From: Halomonas sp. | GTDB lineage: Bacteria > Pseudomonadota > Gammaproteobacteria > Pseudomonadales > Oleiphilaceae | DNA: 7,051 bases | Assembly: GCA_007135745.1 (NCBI GenBank) | Contig: SLIH01000243.1 | Span: 1 to 7,051 of the forward strand | Direction of reading: 5' to 3' | Shown here: positions 4,453 through 7,051 of the stretch, piece by piece | Numbering within the stretch: the stretch's first letter is position 1 | Layout of the letters: each line of letters begins with the position of its first letter | Program-made: the position numbers and the translations under genes | Notes under the pieces: model-generated | Told to the model about the DNA's origin: nothing | What the model saw: only the letters and a program-made list of their open reading frames with translations | Databases searched by the model: none

Positions 4453-7051
4453 GGGTTCGCTCCGCCTGGGTAAGAAGGTCAAACTGTATTCCGGTGTGGA
4501 AGCTGTGTCCGGCCCGGGTTGCCGCGAACAGTTCTGGCAGCTCCCTGCTCGGGATTGGGGCACAGAATCTATGCCCCTGAACCATTTCACACCCTATCGA
4601 CTGTAGATAGCGCAGCTGTTCATCAGTCTCCACGCCACTTGCAATCACGCCCATATCCATTTCCCGCGCCAACTCGACGAGCGTGCGAACGATGGCGCTT
4701 GAACCGTTGTCCCCGGGTACTTCAGCCAGCAGGGTTCGGTCGACCTTGACCTGGTCAAACGGAAGGTCCCGCAGTTGGCGTACCGAGGACAGTCCGCGAC
4801 CAAACTGATCCAGGATCAGGGTAACACCGAGGCGTTTAAGGCGCTCCAGTATGTTAATAGCATCTTCGGGGCGTTGCGCAAGTATCTGTTCATCCACTTC
4901 CAGGCACAGGAGGCGGGAGTCAATCCCGGTCTGGTTGAGTATTTCCTGCAAGGTCTCTGACAGCAGTGGATGGTGGTACTGTCGGTGGGACAGGTTGATG
5001 CTGATCGGCGTCGGGCGGCCGTGCATCGCCTCCGCGGCGCGAGCCTGGAGGCAGGCATTGTGGCAGATCCAGCCACCGATTCTCAGTAATTGGCCCGTCT
5101 GCTCTGCAATTTCAATGAAATCAGCGGGCGAGAGCAGACCTTCGCGGTGATGGTGCCAGCGCAGCAGTGCTTCAAGGCCCATGATACGGCCTGTTGAGAG
5201 GTTGATTACCGGTTGATACCAGAGATCCAGATCCCCCTGGCTTATGGCTTCTCCCAGCTCCTGCTCAACCTTGATCTGCTTCTCCATCTCATGGTTCATG
5301 CCATTGCTGAAAAACTGGATATTGTTACGGCCATTTTTCTTGGCGCGATACATGGCCATGTCTGCATTTTTGAGCAGAGTGGTGTAATCGGTGCCATCCT
5401 CCGGGGCCAGAGTTATACCAAGACTCGATGTGATCACCAGCTCACCGCCAGGGACTTTTACGGGTTCTGTCAGCCTCGCGAGTATGTTCCGTGCCACTTT
5501 CTCGCAACCTTCTGCCCCCTTGACGGTATTCAGCAGTACTGCGAATTCGTCGCCTCCGAGGCGCGCAATGGTGTCCTCACCCCGGATGGAGTGACGAAGG
5601 CGCCGCGCCATTTCCTTGAGTAGTTCGTCTCCTGCTTCGTGGCCGAGGGTGTCATTGATGCGTTTGAAATGATCCACATCGAGGCTGATGAGTGCGCAGC
5701 TGTGGCCATAGCGTTGGGCCCGGGCCATGGCTTGTTTACAGCGGTCTTCGAACAGTCTGCGGTTGGCGACGCCGGTGAGAATATCGTAGTGAGCCAGAAG
5801 ATGAAGGCGGTGCTGGGTGGCCCGGATTTCGCTGATGTCCTGTCCGATCAGAATCAGCGAGAGATCTCCGGTTTCCTCGTCCCGCTCCAGGTGATTGATG
5901 TTCCAGAGGATGTTGTGCTCCGAACCGCTGTAATCCGTGACGGGCACCTCAATGCTGTCTCCGGCAAGACCGCTGTTTCGGATCTTGGTAATCTTCCAGG
6001 CCATTTCGTCCTGGTGGGATGTGGGAATAAAGGCAATCAGCTCCTGACCCAGGACCTCTTCGCGGCTGTATCCGAACAACTGTTCGGCTGCACTGTTCCA
6101 TTGCCGAATGCGGCAGCTTTCATCCAGCACGATGATCGGGTTGCTGGCTGTTTCCATCAGGGCCCGATAATGTCGGCTTGAACGCCGAAAGGAACGTTCG
6201 GCATGTTCTCGCACGTAGATTTCATCCTTTAACTCCTGGTTTTTCTGCTCCAGTTCCCAGGTCCGCTCTGAAACCTTCTGCTCGAGCCCGGCCTCGATCC
6301 GAAGACGGTCTTCCAGGAGGATCCTTACATAGAGGGATGTGCCCGCCATCATCATGATCAGGCATTGCTGAAAGAGCAGGCCCTGGGCTGCCAGGGTTGT
6401 GGACAGACTGCTGAGTACCGTCAGTCCGGTCAGGCTCGAAAGCCCGATGGCCAGGGCTGCTCCGCGCAGGGAAAAACGTGTGGCCGCCCAGATCATGAGC
6501 GGCAGCAGCAGATAGAGTGCCATGGGCTGCAAGTACAGCATCAGGAAGGTCAGTGCCAGGTAACCGGCGCCCCACAGGGCGGGTTCGCGGATTTGTCGTA
6601 ACCGTTGCGGCGCTGGGGGTAAGCGCCAGTTACCCAGCACCAGTGGCAGGGCAACGAAAAGACCCAGAAGGTGGCTGCTCCAGATAAGCGCCAGTTCCTG
6701 TGGCAGGCTGAGCACATTGGCTGTGCTCAATTGCGCCAGGATCGACAGGGGCAGGGCGATCAGCACCAAGCCAAGGGCAACCAGGCCGACGGCTACGAGA
6801 AACACGGGGTAACTGCGCAGCATCCGGCGTCCGGTTATTCCCGTCTGTTTCAGGAGAAACAGCAGCAGGCGCGGCGCAAGTGCATGGATTGCGATGGCGG
6901 CACTGGTGAGGAGAAGCGTTCCCGACAGGGTGGCTGCCGCCAGAGGGCCTGTGACAAACACAATGGATACCAGAGCCCCGAGAATGATGGCGGGCCACAG
7001 GCCGGTTCCGAAGCGCAGGAGTAACCCCAGCGCGAAGCCGCTGTTGAGCCA
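4433..7051 (-). CDS. Membrane-anchored MASE1-PAS-GGDEF-EAL cyclic-di-GMP protein, N-terminus beyond the window
   Basis: The minus-strand frame is open from the right edge to the TGA at 4433, 872 codons. Numbering from the edge, residues 1-~235 are hydrophobic with roughly eight membrane segments; WLNSGFALGLLLRFGTGLWP at the edge and the ATRFSLRGAALA segment resemble the MASE1 sensor domain. A coiled coil (~240-290) leads to a PAS domain (~295-405). The GGDEF domain (~420-585) has an intact GGDEF (499-503) and the inhibitory-site R490-G-E-D, five residues before it, so diguanylate cyclase activity with product inhibition is expected. The EAL domain (~610-850) keeps E627-A-L, the SINLS asparagine, LEVDE, VKVD and VQG, but DDFG is D-Q749-F-G and AEGVE is A-S805-G-V-E. 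Loss of two metal-site residues suggests poor or absent phosphodiesterase activity. A GTG at 6961 (codon 31) is not the true start because MASE1 sequence continues upstream. It overlaps the thpR-like gene downstream by 20 bases. Confidence 0.93.
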   Translation of the reverse strand, partial: WLNSGFALGLLLRFGTGLWPAIILGALVSIVFVTGPLAAATLSGTLLLTSAAIAIHALAPRLLLFLLKQTGITGRRMLRSYPVFLVAVGLVALGLVLIALPLSILAQLSTANVLSLPQELALIWSSHLLGLFVALPLVLGNWRLPPAPQRLRQIREPALWGAGYLALTFLMLYLQPMALYLLLPLMIWAATRFSLRGAALAIGLSSLTGLTVLSSLSTTLAAQGLLFQQCLIMMMAGTSLYVRILLEDRLRIEAGLEQKVSERTWELEQKNQELKDEIYVREHAERSFRRSSRHYRALMETASNPIIVLDESCRIRQWNSAAEQLFGYSREEVLGQELIAFIPTSHQDEMAWKITKIRNSGLAGDSIEVPVTDYSGSEHNILWNINHLERDEETGDLSLILIGQDISEIRATQHRLHLLAHYDILTGVANRRLFEDRCKQAMARAQRYGHSCALISLDVDHFKRINDTLGHEAGDELLKEMARRLRHSIRGEDTIARLGGDEFAVLLNTVKGAEGCEKVARNILARLTEPVKVPGGELVITSSLGITLAPEDGTDYTTLLKNADMAMYRAKKNGRNNIQFFSNGMNHEMEKQIKVEQELGEAISQGDLDLWYQPVINLSTGRIMGLEALLRWHHHREGLLSPADFIEIAEQTGQLLRIGGWICHNACLQARAAEAMHGRPTPISINLSHRQYHHPLLSETLQEILNQTGIDSRLLCLEVDEQILAQRPEDAINILERLKRLGVTLILDQFGRGLSSVRQLRDLPFDQVKVDRTLLAEVPGDNGSSAIVRTLVELAREMDMGVIASGVETDEQLRYLQSIGCEMVQGHRFCAPIPSRELPELFAATRAGHSFHTGIQFDLLTQAERTRGTEHN
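4460..4466 (-). promoter_or_regulatory. Ribosome binding site setting the thpR-like GTG start
   Basis: On the minus strand GGCGGAG (4466-4460) lies seven bases before the GTG at 4452. It is embedded in the final codons of the GGDEF-EAL gene and supports this start over upstream in-frame codons. Confidence 0.65.

Noticed and set aside
5213..6181. Two plus-strand open frames of 136 and 180 codons opposite the GGDEF-EAL gene
   Set aside because: They are antisense shadows of the PAS, GGDEF and EAL coding region, with no recognisable domain of their own.

Overview
The window looks like a chromosomal housekeeping stretch from a free-living, moderately GC-rich gammaproteobacterium. The pairing of purM with a divergent DUF2066-hda unit, the Pseudomonas-like Hda and ParA sequences, and the presence of YqcC all point to the Pseudomonadales/Oceanospirillales/Marinobacter range. 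Marinobacter is my best guess, from remembered protein resemblance only. I see no insertion sequence, integrase, tRNA, rRNA, CRISPR array or phage gene, and base composition appears even throughout.

Layout: (1) 1-454, minus strand, the N-terminal 151 codons of purM (AIR synthetase), cut by the left edge. (2) 455-578, a compact divergent intergenic region with a convincing sigma70-type promoter for purM. (3) 579-3869, plus strand, four closely packed genes: an exported DUF2066 protein, hda (regulator of DnaA), an orphan ParA-family ATPase, and a YqcC/DUF446 protein. The only sizeable gap is 93 bases between hda and parA. (4) 3853-7051, minus strand, a two-gene unit: a large membrane-anchored MASE1-PAS-GGDEF-EAL cyclic-di-GMP protein (N-terminus beyond the right edge), whose last codons overlap the start of a ThpR-type 2H phosphoesterase (RNA 2',3'-cyclic phosphodiesterase/2'-5' RNA ligase family). 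The two units converge and overlap by 17 bases, inside a hairpin.

How they work together: purM makes a purine intermediate. hda limits replication initiation by inactivating DnaA-ATP, and the neighbouring ParA could act in chromosome or cargo positioning, so the plus-strand unit has a loose cell-cycle flavour, but only Hda has a firmly known role. The minus-strand unit joins a signalling protein to an RNA-end enzyme, with no known functional link.

The most notable observation is that the c-di-GMP protein has an intact GGDEF active site and I-site but an EAL domain lacking two catalytic positions (DD is DQ, AEGVE is ASGVE). It is therefore probably a diguanylate cyclase with a non-catalytic, regulatory or c-di-GMP-sensing EAL domain. 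I found no clear evidence of a wholly new system.
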